Of a DNA stretch of 64,000 nucleotides, positions 45,176 through 57,009 are shown piece after piece. The translations under genes were made by a program, and so were the position numbers. The stretch is from Aotearoamyces nothofagi (lineage: Eukaryota; Ascomycota; Leotiomycetes; Leotiales; Tympanidaceae), in contig JADDTR010000036.1 in the NCBI GenBank assembly GCA_015345905.1, positions 98,076 through 162,075 on the forward strand, given 5' to 3'. The notes under the pieces are model-generated. The model made no database searches and had not been told where the DNA came from. It saw only the letters and a list, made by a program, of their open reading frames with translations. How positions within the stretch are numbered: position 1 is the stretch's first letter; each line of letters opens with the position of its first letter.

Positions 45176-45933
45176 ATGTCGACCAAACTTCAACATTCCA
45201 ACATTCCCATCATGACATCTAAAGCTCGCACACAGAACGCATATCTGGCCCCTCCTGGGCCAAGTTCGCCACCAGTCTTCCAAGAGGACGCCAAACCAAA
45301 ACGCCAGGCTACAGTATACGATGCGGTCGCTGGTAAATTCATTGCAGCCTTTTGTCGTATTTAAGTTAACGTTTGGCAGGCAGAATAACTGCAGCAGGCT
45401 TCATCCTGGATTCCCCATACCTGTCTTCTACTCGCGATACCGCTTCTTCATCATCTACTGCAGTACCACCAGAGGCGGTGCTTTTCAAGAGGAGAAATGC
45501 GCCTATAAGATACGAAGAGTCCGATTTTTACTTTGCCCACGAGTCACTCCATCCGCAGGATCTCCCAGACTCGGATCTGCTGAAAGCGCTACATTGCTAC
45601 ACATCTGACTTCTACTCACAAGCGATTATAGGTGGTGGGAAGGGCGACTTCTGCAGCATGGATGAGACAGCGCTGCTGGCTTTGGGTATACTCATGGAGG
45701 AAACTTGTCGTGAGAATTTGGGACAAACAGGCGACATGGTTTTTATAGAGGGAGAGGTAAAGGACGATGCTGTAGAACGCCAGAGATCTAGAAGTGTACC
45801 TTGGAAGGCTGAGGGCAGTGTGATAAGTGTCTCAGACGCGGCCGTGAAGTCTGGCAAGACAAGAAGTGCCAAACGGCGGCGGATCGATCCAAGTCCCTCT
45901 CTGGAACCGTACACCTCTCAATCAAATGATTGA
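45176..45933 (+). CDS. conserved fungal protein, function unknown
   Basis: Two exons, 45176..45332 and 45380..45933, give 236 aa; donor GTAAAT, acceptor GGCAG, junction VAG|RITAAGF. The central part (about 85-150) is well structured, with ESDFYFAHESL, LPDSDLLKALHCYTSDFY and MDETALLALGILMEET, and reads like a conserved helical domain found in ascomycetes without a known role. The C-terminus ends in a basic KRRRIDPSPS stretch that could be a nuclear signal. A later Met at 45212 is an alternative start. Sharing a promoter with a DNA-repair gene hints at a nuclear role, which is only inference. Confidence 0.65.
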
Positions 45934-48900
45934 CACAAAGCTTCTCCCAATGTACGAAACACGTGACAGGTGGTATTTACTCCAGTTGAAGTCCACTGCA
46001 CCATGGTATTGATAACGGTACTATTCTCTCGATCTGCTGTCGGTACAGTGAGACCGCGGATCGAAGCCTCGCTGTTTATTTGAATGATTGATTGGACGGA
46101 AACCCCAGCCATGGTCTTATCCGACGATGAGTCTACATATCTATTGTTTTGCCAGGTTTGTGTGACAGTCAGTTCTCATATTACTTCTTACAGATCTATG
46201 CCAGGGATCTCACACGGGGTAACGTTCCTTCCTGAGTATCAAGCTGTAACTCTAACACCCCCTTTCTCGATTAGTACTCGAAATATCATCCCAGGTTTAT
46301 TGGTACTTGTAGTGTCGATCTTGAACCCATGGCTATGAATCCTTACGGTAGCCCTCCCGGATGCCCAAATTCGACCGCAGTCCGTCCTCCATGGTTTACG
46401 CAGACCTGGCACAGTAGTCCCTGCCGTCGTCTTGCTGTACCTCTCCAAGGTGATGACTGGCAACCGGGACGCGGCTTGCCCCGCTCTCTAGAAATGTGAT
46501 AGATCAAAACATAGATCCCCCATGCTTTGAAGGCACTCAACCGCTGTTACCGCTGCTGCAGGACATTTGCGAGGACTGTCATACCTGACCTGATCACTAT
46601 GCTATCAATGCGCCTTCCGAAGCTCGAACAACCGCAGGCTTTCCACTCGGCGCCCATAGCTCAATTGCTGGAGATGAGCATCCCAGAGGAGATCATAGGC
46701 TTAATGGAAGTCTCCCGAGTAGCCGGCTTTTATAACATCGTTGCTTTTTCTATGATCCCGGCTATAATTAAACTTTTATGTTCCATCAGCTTTCAGCCAC
46801 CTAAATGCAGATGGCAAGCTACAGCTAATAATGCAGCCGCTTGGATCCCATTGCCCACGGGTTTCGGATCCTACGAAATATCACTTATCACTTTAGGAGT
46901 ATGGAGTCGCCGTGGCCACAACTCGGAATCCAGCGACCCGGATCAGATTGATCAAGCTTGCCATGATGAGCGTCCTCAACGTGCTGTACGTGAACGAAGA
47001 CCGATGATCTCTGTGTAAATCTTGACCACTTCCACTTCGTAAGGCTGAGCGCTCTGCCATTATTATTGGATCAAGTACTGGAATCCTCATGCTGCCAGTG
47101 AAGCTTTTCGTGTCATGCCTGAGCAGAGCCACACCATCAGGGGACGTACCTAACTACTGCCAACTCTCCAGAACGTTTCAGCCGTGTGACGGGCGTCCTT
47201 CTGGGCCCAACAGGAAGCCGCGCAGGGGCATCGTAACCCCCAAAAATAACTTTGAGCAAAATTGACTGATCAGCCTGGGTGGCATACCGTCGCACGCAGA
47301 ACAGTCCACTCTGTCCAAAGGCCCTATCTGAGAACGTGTTCCAGGACCGGCCGGGTGTAACGCTATTCGCGGCCTGGATCGGCAGCTTTTTCCATCGCCA
47401 TGCTGGCTGGAGTTTGCTCGGATGGCGACATACAGGAGGCACGATAGGCAAGCATGGCAAGGCAGGCGGCCTTTGACTCGGCAGATGGCAGTGGCTGCTG
47501 CCAGAAAGTCGAGGAAAGAGGCAAGAGGTGGTCGGTGAAGGTGGGCGATGGGCGTGGCTCTCTCATGTCTGCCCAACCACGCCCACCAATACCGCTATAC
47601 CATCGGGTACTCGGACATTTCATCGGCAATCTCGGCCTGCCTTCTCAAATCGTTGCGGGGTCCCGTGGCCTCGCTGCTCGGAGCACAGAGCGGGATTCGA
47701 CGTGTTGGAGTATTACTCGCGTAAAGCTTGCTGCGCTGCATGCGAGAGTCTGTATACTAACAACGACAGAAAAGAGCCGGAGAGCTGCAGAGCTGCTGGA
47801 TTACATGATAGGGAGCTCCTTAGCAACGGCATCCCCGTCCACCTCTGGGAAACAGCTGCTAATCTCCTTTCACAAGCTCCTGCTTCATGGCGGCCTTTGA
47901 CTAATTTAGCTGGTGAGTTGACGGCCGGCCCGAGCCATCGCCCGCCACGATAATAAAACGCGGTGAAGGAGAGCAGTGGGCAAGAGGAGCTGTGGGCCCG
48001 AGGTTCGCCTTCTGCCCAGCAAATTTACTGGCTTACTTTGTAGAACTGCCGAACTGTCACTGCTCTAGAATTCACACGGCACGAGTCCTCGGTCCTCGAG
48101 GTGGCCACCAGCTCCGCAACAGTTGTTTGCTCCTCGGAGACCTGCCCCTGGACAGCACAGTACAATCGAACCCGGCCACTGTGGCAGTCATAAGACACGC
48201 ACATATACGGTATATATGAGGTGGAGGGATCAAGAATGGCGCCCGAGCATTGGGCATCATCGGCGTCATATCGTGCTCTTTGATTTAGATTACTTCGAGC
48301 CGGCAGGCACTGTAACCTGCCAGATCTGAAAAGGCTACTTCGCGTGCTCCGGGAACCTGGGCAGTTCCAGTGTCCTAGCAGTCACGGCAGTACACAGGAA
48401 GTAGCAACATCTCGTATCAGGTACCTATCTGACAAAGGAGCAGCGGAGCTAACTACTAACTACCTTACAATACCTGGGTAATTGTACTTCCAGGTACGCT
48501 ACCAGCCATGTCAAGGTTGCAAAATTGCGGCCAATCTCAGCAAATAGCGCCTCGCGTTCACCAACCCACGATTTTCCCACCCGCCTGACTTGGCGCATGG
48601 AGCGAACTACCGAACGGAAAAGACAGTCGAGCGATAGTTGACGTATCACGCCTTAGTCGGGAGCCGTCGACACGACACAGCGGTGCTATCACCACCAAGG
48701 TACACATGGCCAGAGCTGAGTCGGTGTAGGCGAACTCTAGGCTCTGTGGTGCTATCTGCGCACCTTACAGGCTCTGCCCGAAATGCGCGGAGCTCTCTGA
48801 ACCCTGGCAGGATCAGCATAAAAAGCGGCAGAAGGGCAGATTCGCGATCGCCTCTCGAGCTACCGACTTCGTATGTCGTATGACGGTGATACGGAGCTAC

Positions 48901-49599
48901 CTGGCCAAGAAGCAGAGCACAGTAGTACTGTACAGTGGCCTCGCAAGGTGTGACCTATCCGGCGTCTACACAGCATGGCTTCTTGGGGGCGGATGGAGCT
49001 CGGATATCGGCAAGATTGCAGCGGGAGACAGCACGCGGGCAGTGATGGATGTCCTCGGCCGGATTGGTGGCAAAGTCGAAACGCGAGGCTACCGTTCGCT
49101 ACGAAGTGGGAGACGACTCCGGCGATCGTTATCGCACCAAGATTCTCTGCTTCTGTATGTAGATCCCCCTCCGCCTCATTTCTGCGAGGCGTCCAGAAGG
49201 GACGGATACATCTGGCGAATCCAGAGTTGGTGTAACCAAGGCGGGAGCATGACGAGGCTGCAGTCTTGTACGGGATACGCAGCATCAGGGTCATTCCTAT
49301 GGGTGACCATTCGACGGGTCCCCAAAAGAAGAGATGATTCCCATTCCCTGGGTCACCCAAACCCAGAGCTGGCTCCTGGGGGAGGGGAGAGGGGGGGGCG
49401 CCGACCGGACCATTTCTAGAACAGGGTAATACCCGGGCCCTCTTGTTACCAGGTGAAACTGGCCGCTTACCACTGACGAATGTCCACTGGGGCACTCGCC
49501 ATTGGCCCCCAGCGAGATGGGTCGTAGACTTGTAGTGCTATGTACAGCACGTACGTAGTCGAGCAATGTACTCGAGCGTCAACTAACCGTGCTTTGGTA
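45934..49599. other. 3.7-kb region without recognisable genes
   Basis: Mixed to GC-rich DNA with several long overlapping open frames on both strands (for example 46527-47018 and 48860-49495). None has a recognisable domain, codon periodicity that favours one strand, or splice structure. It may hold a noncoding transcript or a gene too diverged for me to see. Confidence 0.4.
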
Positions 49600-50547
49600 T
49601 ACCAGTACCAGCACCAGTACTGGCGGCGTGACCGGCCGCGAAGGAAAAGTTGGTAACTGGGTACAGCAGCCGGTACTTGCGCACAGTAGCTGGTGCAGTA
49701 GCTGGCGCAGTAGCTGGTGGCATGGCGACATGGTTAGACAGTGGTGACGGTGACCGACGGCGATATGAGATGGCCTCGTCCCTCGGCAAAAGGGCACTGC
49801 TGCGGGTACTCTTTTTTTGGCGTGTCCACGAACGGAGATACGGAAGTAGGCTCATAAGGAGTAAGGCACTGTACTCGAGGACAGGACGGACTGCAATGGA
49901 GTAATGAAAAAAGCGCCAGTCTGCGCGCAACCCCGGCGCCGCACCAATACCCCTCTACTGTCAGTACCGTACTGCACAGTGCGTATGCGTCCTGTCCTGC
50001 CTGGTTTCTGAGAAATGACAGAGGGATCGATAGACTCGGCGACTTTTGGCGAGAGGCAGGGAGATCGCGATCGAGGCTCAGAGAAGGGAGGCACATGCAG
50101 GACTGGGCATATACTACGAGGGAGGAGGGAGGATGCTTGCTCCGGTGATCTGACTCGCAGGCCATGCCATTGGCCGTGGCGCGGCATGGGAACACTCTAG
50201 CACAGTACAGGACTGCACTTACCGTGGTATAGTGCGGTATAGCATCCAGGAGGACAGGGTGGGTGGACGCGGGAAGGGCAGGGCAAAAGGCACCGAGTAG
50301 CAGCGTGGGCAGCGTGGGCGGCATGGACGGCAGTGATGGGCTCTGTCGAGGGAAAAGAACAAGGTACCATGCACCATGCCCTTGGGCTCGGTAGAAGGGT
50401 GGGAATTTGGGGCTTTGACAAAACCACAGGCGGAACGGGACCAGCGGCCCATCCCTGCAGCGCACGCAGGCCAGGGTGGTGGGTTTATGATAGCGTAGAG
50501 GGCGGCGCGGGAGGGATCAGGATAGCATATCGTGGGTGGATTGGACA

Positions 50548-50571
50548 GTACAGTACAGTACAGTACAGTAT
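50548..50571. repeat. CAGTA tandem repeat
   Basis: Exact 5-bp CAGTA units in tandem; similar AGTAC strings recur through 49600-51060. Confidence 0.8.
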
Positions 50572-51127
50572 AGACGGCAAGTCGCATGGTCGAGGATGAG
50601 GGCGGGCGTGGTAGGATGGCGGTATGGAAGGAGGAGATGTTGGGAGATGTGGGAGATGGCTGTGCTGTTTGTGAGTAGACGGTTAGCATAGTTAAGCATA
50701 GCAAGGACAGCAGATGGGTAGCTACGTACCGTACCCAAGCACGTCCAGTACAGCACGCACATCCAGAGAGCACTGAGGCGGGCACCCCGGACACTGCCTG
50801 GCCTGGCTCGCAGTGGCCGGATGGATAGCAGATGGCTCGGCCAGCGTCCTCGTACGCCGTATCGTATCGTGGGTTTGAGGTTGTGCGGCTGTAGGTCACG
50901 TAAGTGGGTATCTGGAGGTGTCGGTACTGTTGTTTTGTTGTATGGTAAGTACGTGGAGTATTGTGCGGTAAGTACGTCGAGTGCTGTATTGTGCAGTACT
51001 GACTGACTGACTGTATTGTATTGTATTGTACAAGGACTGACTGTACAAGCACTGTACTGTACTGGCGCGCCGGACCCGCGGGAGCCCGTCGCTGCGCGGT
51101 GCATCCACTGTAGTGCTGTAGTGGTGT

Positions 51128-51240
51128 AGAGTAAGTAGTGAGTGGAGTGGAGTAGTGAAGTGAAGTGAAGTGAAGTGTAGTGAAGTGAAGTGTAGTGTAG
51201 TGAAGTGTAGTGAAGTAGAGGTAGGTAGGTAAGGTAGCGA
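51128..51240. repeat. GTGAA/GTGTA minisatellite
   Basis: Runs of AGTGA and GTGTA 5-bp units with point changes, ending in GGTAG repeats. Confidence 0.85.
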
Positions 51241-51339
51241 GTGGAGTGGAGTGCTGTGCTGTAGGTATTTAGGTAGCCACTGTAGACAATCGATCTTTTC
51301 CAAGCCTGATATATAGTGATTATGTGCGATGTGCTAGCT

Positions 51340-51393
51340 ATAACTGCAGTTATTGAGGGCCTATTCATAACTGCAGTTATCGAGGGCCTATTC
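51340..51393. repeat. 27-bp tandem duplication with palindrome
   Basis: Two adjacent 27-bp copies (51340-51366, 51367-51393) differ at one base. Each begins with the perfect palindrome ATAACTGCAGTTAT. Confidence 0.9.
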
Positions 51394-51456
51394 GACGTGC
51401 TATAAGTGTTGTATACGGTATGTTACGACAGGCTAGGCTGCCTAGGTGCTGTAAGT

Positions 51457-51580
51457 AGACGCTGGAGGTACTTAGGCACCTAGGCAGACGCTGGAGATAG
51501 GTAGGTAGGTGGATACTTAGGTACCTAGGTAGACGCTGGAGGTACTTAGGTACCGAGGTAGACGCTGGAGATACCGTCCA
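51457..51580. repeat. AGACGCTGGAG spaced repeat
   Basis: The 11-mer AGACGCTGGAG occurs at 51457, 51486, 51531 and 51560 (spacing 29, 45, 29), separated by ACTTAGGTACCTAGGT-like palindromic spacers. Confidence 0.9.
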
Positions 51581-51694
51581 CAGGTATATACCATCCGTCC
51601 TGCTCTACTGCCGGCATTACAGGTGCTGGCTGTAGCGGCCTCACCCAGCTGACCTTGCTGACCTTGCATGCCTACCCGTATCTACCCATACCTA

Positions 51695-51930
51695 CCCTAG
51701 GTGCAGTGCAGTGCAGTGCAGTGCAGTGCAGTACCCTAGAGTACCCTACACTACCCTACCGTCTATACCCTACAGTGTCCTAGAGTACCCTACAGTGCCC
51801 TAGAGTGCCCTACCGTCTATACCCTACAGTGCCCTACAGTACCCTACAGTGCCCTAGAGTGCCCTAGAGTGCCCTAGAGTACCCTACACAACATGCCCTA
51901 CACATCCCTAAACAACCCTACCCACCCTAC
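51695..51930. repeat. GTGCA run and CCCTA-based minisatellite
   Basis: (GTGCA)6 at 51701-51732 leads into about 190 bp of degenerate 11-bp units of the forms CCCTACAGTAC and CCCTAGAGTGC, with an inserted CCGTCTATA element seen twice. It resembles, but is not, the telomere repeat CCCTAA. Confidence 0.9.
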
Positions 51931-52629
51931 CCTGACTCCCCAACTCCCCTACCACAGCACCTCCCACGACTCCACTCCACCGCCCAGCCCTTCGCTTCCG
52001 GAGCTTTACCATCCATCCATCCATCCATCCATGCATGCTCCCGTCCCTCCCTCCTCCATCCCCATGCTTCTTCTTCGCATCTCTGCTCTCTGTCTGCTCT
52101 TTGCTTGCTTGCTTGTTCTTGCTTGCTTCTGCCACCTGCTGCACATACCCTGCGCCCTCGCCGTCGCCGTCGCCCTCGCCGGCCTCTATAAGACTATACC
52201 TGACCACAGCGCCCCGTCCGTCCCCTTGTGGATAAGATCTGTGCGATCTCTGGCCCGCCACACCCACCGGCCCTGCGCGCGTGTTTGCTGTTTGGGCAGC
52301 AAAAGAGGGCTCTCGCCCGCATCTTCGGATCCGTCTAGTCTAGCCTTTCCCACTGACCGCGCACCGAGCCCGTCCTGTGCAGACGTCGACTCTTCTCTTC
52401 CCTTTCCCTTTCCCTCTCCCCTTCCCCTTCCCTCCCACACCCCCCCTCCCCTCCCCCAGCGTGCGACCCAGCCTTCTCGCCGACCTTCCAGACGCCGCAG
52501 ACCTTGGGCCTCACCGTTCCCGTCGTGTCTGCTCTCTCCCTCTCGTTCTCTCCCTCTCTCTCTCTCTGCGTGCGTGTGCCCCTCGGCCAGCCCTGCGACC
52601 TGCGACCTGCGACTGCCACTGCCGCTGCC

Positions 52630-52660
52630 GCTGCGCCGACTGACTGACTGACTGACTGGC
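52630..52660. repeat. (GACT)n/(GGCT)n microsatellite
   Basis: Five GACT units followed by GGCTGGCT. Confidence 0.85.
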
Positions 52661-53503
52661 TGGCTGCGGCGTGAGAGGCCCGGGGCGCTGCTGTTTGTTA
52701 TTCCTCGGCGGGTGCAGGCGTGGGTGCATGCTGCCGGACTGTTGCAGCGCATCTGATCGGGTTGTCTGGAGGCCCAGCCGCCAACCGCCACGCCCCCGAG
52801 CAGCCAGGCCGAGCAGCTCGCGACCGCCGCGCTCGTGGAGGCCGTGAAGCTCTCGCAAGAGGCCGGACCCCTGAGGATCTGGGCGATTCCAGATAGAGTG
52901 TGATCGTATAAAGTTGCGCATAGCTGCGGGGGCCCTGCTCGGCTTGGAGTGGTACGCTCCTCGCTCCTCGCTCCTCGCTACCGCTGCACGTTAACGTCCT
53001 GTCTGTCCCTCTGCCCTCTCTGCCCTCATCGACCGCCGCGTTGTTGGATGCCCCCGTCGATGGTATTGTTGATCAGGAAATACCCCTTGCCCGTGTGTGT
53101 CCTGTCCTGTCCTGCCTGATCGCGACGCTCCTCTGCACACGCCGCACCGCTCCTCTGCACGGCTCACGGCTCACGGCTCACAGCTCGCGGCTCGCAGCCA
53201 GCCCATCTCTGAGCTCGACTCGAGCCTGCTCTCCCTGCTCTCCCTGCTGACTCTGGGCCCCAGCTGTCCGAGGTCTGGAGGCCTGCCGCCTGGGACACAA
53301 AGAGCTCAGAAGGTGCCACTTCACAATAGTCCTCTGCGCAGCCGCACATGATTCGCACGGCAATAGTCTGTATCAGGTATCACCGCATGACAATTCGCGC
53401 GTATCCGATGTGCCTTCTTTTGAACTGAGCCGTTGAAAGCCAATTCCCGACGTTCCATGTCTAAGCTTTCGTAGGCTGCATCGCCAACCTGTATGTCAGC
53501 AAG

Positions 53504-56500
53504 ATGGACAATGGACCGCCTGACTCGAAACGTACACGCATAGGTTCGAGCCCGTGGGCAAACGGCCCAAACGGTCCTGTTCAGCACAACAGACTCCCAC
53601 CCATCAGCCAGGCTCACTACCCGCCCGCCAGCCAGCCGTTTGCGCGACCACCGCCGCCGCCGCCGCCGCCGCCGCCCTCGTCCCGCCATATCATCGACGA
53701 CCGCCGCCATCATGAGCCCGAGGACCCTCACAGATCGCAGTCAGTCTCCTACCACTATGGCCCGCCGCGAGATCCTGTCGTGAAGCTGGACCCCTCCGAG
53801 CCCGCCTCGCTCCAGCACGCCAGGCCGCACTCCACGGGGACCGTCAGCGACAGCCATGTGAGGCCGCAGAACCCAGAAGATCCACGACGTCAGGTCATGG
53901 CGAGCTACGACGGTGCACCGCCGGCCTACCTCCCAGCGCCGGGCTACCACGCCCCTCCCCCGAACCCCTATCATGAACGGCCGCCGTACGAGCCGCCGGT
54001 CCCCCTACGAGAGCCCATCTATCCAGACTTTGTCTACCCGAGCACGGCCAGCGCGAACCCGAGGCGGAAGGTCCCTCGAACCTCCCAGGTAGGCAGCTCG
54101 GGGCTCGGCCCAGCCTCTCCCCCCCTCTCCTATGGTGCGCCAGCTAAGCTCCGTTTCTAGGCTTGCGATGCTTGCAGGTCTGCAAAGGCAAAGTGCGACG
54201 ACCCCAAGCCGTGCTCGAGCTGCCGGCAGAAGGGCATAGAGTGCCAATACGTGCCGCCTGTGCCAAAGCAGTACGTAGCGCGAGGTGTCCGGGACGTCCC
54301 TTTCTAACCGTGATACTGCAGGGGTGATATGGTCCAGTCCGAAATCCTGACCCGGCTCGACACCATCCTGCGAGGGCAGGAGAAGTGGCAGAGGTCGGAG
54401 CAGATCCTCAAGAAGGCCCTCATGAAGTTCATCCCCCAGCTGGAGGACGAGCTCAGGCTCGAGCAGCCAAAGGACGAGGTCAAGGAAGAAGAGATGTACG
54501 ACGTGTCGCGGCCCGCATCGCTGCTCTCGCAGAACAGGACGGCCTCGGGCCAGTCGCGGACTCGGGCCCTGCCTAACCAGGACGAGATTTTCGAGACCCA
54601 CGAGTCTCAGGAGGAGGAGGAGGAGGAGGAGGAGGAGGAGGAGGAGGAAGAGGAGGAGGAGGGGAAGCCGGTACCCCCGGGCGAGCTGGCAATCCCCATC
54701 GGCCACACGACGGGCGCCGCGAGGATGCTACAGTGGCCCGCAATCGCCAGCATCGTTGGGGAGAAGATGAGGGAGGACAGGCTGAGGGGAGATCCCATGA
54801 GGCTCGAGAACAAGCGTGGACTGCTCCGCCTCTATGGCCAGGGCCAGGGGTCTGATCAGCCGCCTGGCTACGAGAGGGATCCCCTGGCGGACTACACGCT
54901 GGAGGGCAACGCGGGCGATAACTACTCGGAGGCCTCTGCCTCGCCATCTCCCGACAACAGGTGGGGCCAGATAGGGGGGCTGAGCCCGAACGTGGGCATC
55001 TCGGTCTACCGAGGGCCAGACGAGAAGCGAGGAGGAGTTGATCCCGACGGTCTCCTCGAGCTCGATAGCAAGACGGTGTGGCCTCTCGTGGACAGCTACC
55101 TGAAGAACATCAACAACATGCACCCGATCCTGGTACCGAGACGCCTGAGGGCCTTGGTGAAGAACTTTCTCAAGGTCCTGCCGGACTCGAGCCCGAGACC
55201 GAAGCCGGGAGTGTCTGCTGGGTTTATAGGGGGGCCGGTGGAGAGACCTGGCGAGAAGCGCAAGCGCTCGTCTGCAACTGCGTCCGAGCAAGCAGGCGAG
55301 GTACCGTTCGGACACTTCTTGAAGCCAGGAAGCCCACAGCGGTCCGTGAGTGTTGCGCTGGTCCTGCTGGTCCTGGCCCTCGGCAAGATCTGCCTCCACA
55401 AGGACAAGATACCAGATGCTGTACCCGACAGCAACGATACGCCCAGTAGCAACTCGCCAGCCGTTCGACCGGGACAGCCGTCTCCGTCGCCGGTCCTTAC
55501 GTCGCCGTCTACTCACTCGTCCGGCCTGCAGTCCCCGCGAGAATCTAGCCGCCAGGCTCGACGACCCTCGATAGAAGGTGCTGGAGTGCCCAGGTATTCC
55601 CCGGCCTCGAGAAACCTCGACGTGATTCCCGGCCTGGCATACTTTGCAGTCGCGACGGATATCATAGGTAACCAGCACGGCGGAAACAGCTTGCAGCACG
55701 TACATGTGAATCTGCTGGCAAGCCTCTACTATGGCCAGCTGGCTCGGGTACTGGAAAGCCATTCTTTCCTCTACTCGGCTGGGCGTGCGTTGCAGATGAT
55801 CCTGAAGCCGTAAGATACCTCGCGGCCTCTTTCATTTCATTCTCTGTCTGTTTCATTCCGTTCACTGACACGAACCAGGAAGCTAGCTCGATTCCAGAAA
55901 CTCGCAAAGTCAGCCACCGAATCTGTTCCAGCAAGGGATAATCCTCTGGTGTTCGCATTCTGGACGTGTTTACAGCTAGAAAGGCAAGACACACGCAAGC
56001 GCCCGCTCCCTGTTGTCCCCGTATCTAACCCCTCGCAGTGATATCCTCGCCGAATTAGACGTCCCCCAGTCTCATATCCTAGCTCTAGAATCGTCTATGC
56101 CGTGGCCGAATTTCAACGCGGCACAAGTCACGGAAGAGATGAGCCTGCGGGACATCCAGTGCTACACGGCACAGCTCTACATGCGAAAGACGCTGAACTC
56201 GATTCACAAAGAGCTGTATGCTCCCGGGCAAGAAGATTGTAAGAGCCGCCTTTCCATATCGGTTCGGGAGGAATCAGGAGCACCTACTAATATCTACGGC
56301 TCATAGTCTACGAACTCAAGAGGGTCAACAAGTTCTGGAGATGGCCTCAGATCGAAGCGCTGGAGGAGAGCCTGGAGAAGATGAACAGCCTGGCACCGTC
56401 GATGGCGTGGAGTGATACTGACCCTCCTTCCACCGATATCCTGGCAGCACGACTCCGTGGCAAGTTTTACGGCGCGCAGGTCATCACGTATCGGCCTTTC

Positions 56501-57009
56501 CTCAAGATGATCCTGAACAACCGATTCTCGGAGGATGGGCACTCGATCCCGAATGGCGAGATATCTCCGATAATCATCGAGTATGCTCAGAAGTGCATCC
56601 GAGCTATGGAAAACAGCACCAGAGCATTCCACGGGATGAGTCCTGACCGACTCATTGTCACCAATCCATGGGGCACAGCTCATGCGTAAGTGAACCCCGG
56701 CCATTCTAACCGGTCGACTGCTAACGGATTAGCCAATGGGGCAACGTCTTGATCCTCCAGGCAGCATACCTTGATCCGATCCTACGAAGGTTCATCGACT
56801 CGGAAGAACTCAAGTTCCTGACGAGAAAGACGGGAGACTTCCTCTACCAAGTGGCACAGCCCTCCTCGGCCATCTGGATCGATAGGCAGATCCTCGACTA
56901 TGCGGCCGAGAAGACGGGCTTTTCTCCTCGGGAGCCTCTCGACACGCCTCGAGACGTTGCTCTCTCGTTCTCGTCCACGGGATCTGCTGCACCTACCCCC
57001 CGGCAGTAA
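53504..57009 (+). CDS. Zn2Cys6 fungal transcription factor
   Basis: Seven exons, 53504..54088, 54161..54270, 54322..55809, 55879..55983, 56039..56238, 56307..56685 and 56733..57009, give 1047 aa. A Pro-rich N-terminus with an 11-Pro run (about 50-60) leads to a late binuclear cluster, Cys197, 200, 207, 213, 216 and 223 (CX2CX6CX5CX2CX6C), after the basic RRKVPRTSQ. A Glu-rich run follows (about 330-346), then a fungal_trans-type middle region with CLQLESDILAEL, MRKTLNSIH, VNKFWRWPQIEALEESL and ITYRPFL. It should bind paired CGG-type sites as a nuclear regulator; its targets are unknown. Intron 4 must be GC-AG (AG|GCAAGA at 55984), since no GT lies where the conserved LQLESDIL junction needs one. 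Exon 2 carries the zinc cluster almost alone. Confidence 0.9.

Larger units (their letters stand above)
49600..53503. other. microsatellite-rich upstream region of the Zn2Cys6 gene
   Basis: About 3.9 kb packed with short tandem repeats and homopyrimidine tracts, without a supported gene. The many open frames are made by simple repeats. It probably contains the promoter and a long leader of the transcription-factor gene at 53504. The main repeats are listed separately. Confidence 0.5.

Noticed and set aside
46376-46491. Plus-strand peptide with a faint cyclin-like VVLLYLSK string
   Set aside because: Too short, ends in a stop, and no neighbouring exon supplies the rest of a cyclin box.
50219-51368. 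Long overlapping minus-strand open frames
   Set aside because: Their peptides are repeats such as YTSLHYTSLHFTS made by simple-sequence DNA, with no domain.
51893-52791. Ser/Pro-rich and Arg/Glu-rich open frames on both strands
   Set aside because: Composition comes from pyrimidine-rich microsatellites; no homology or splice support.
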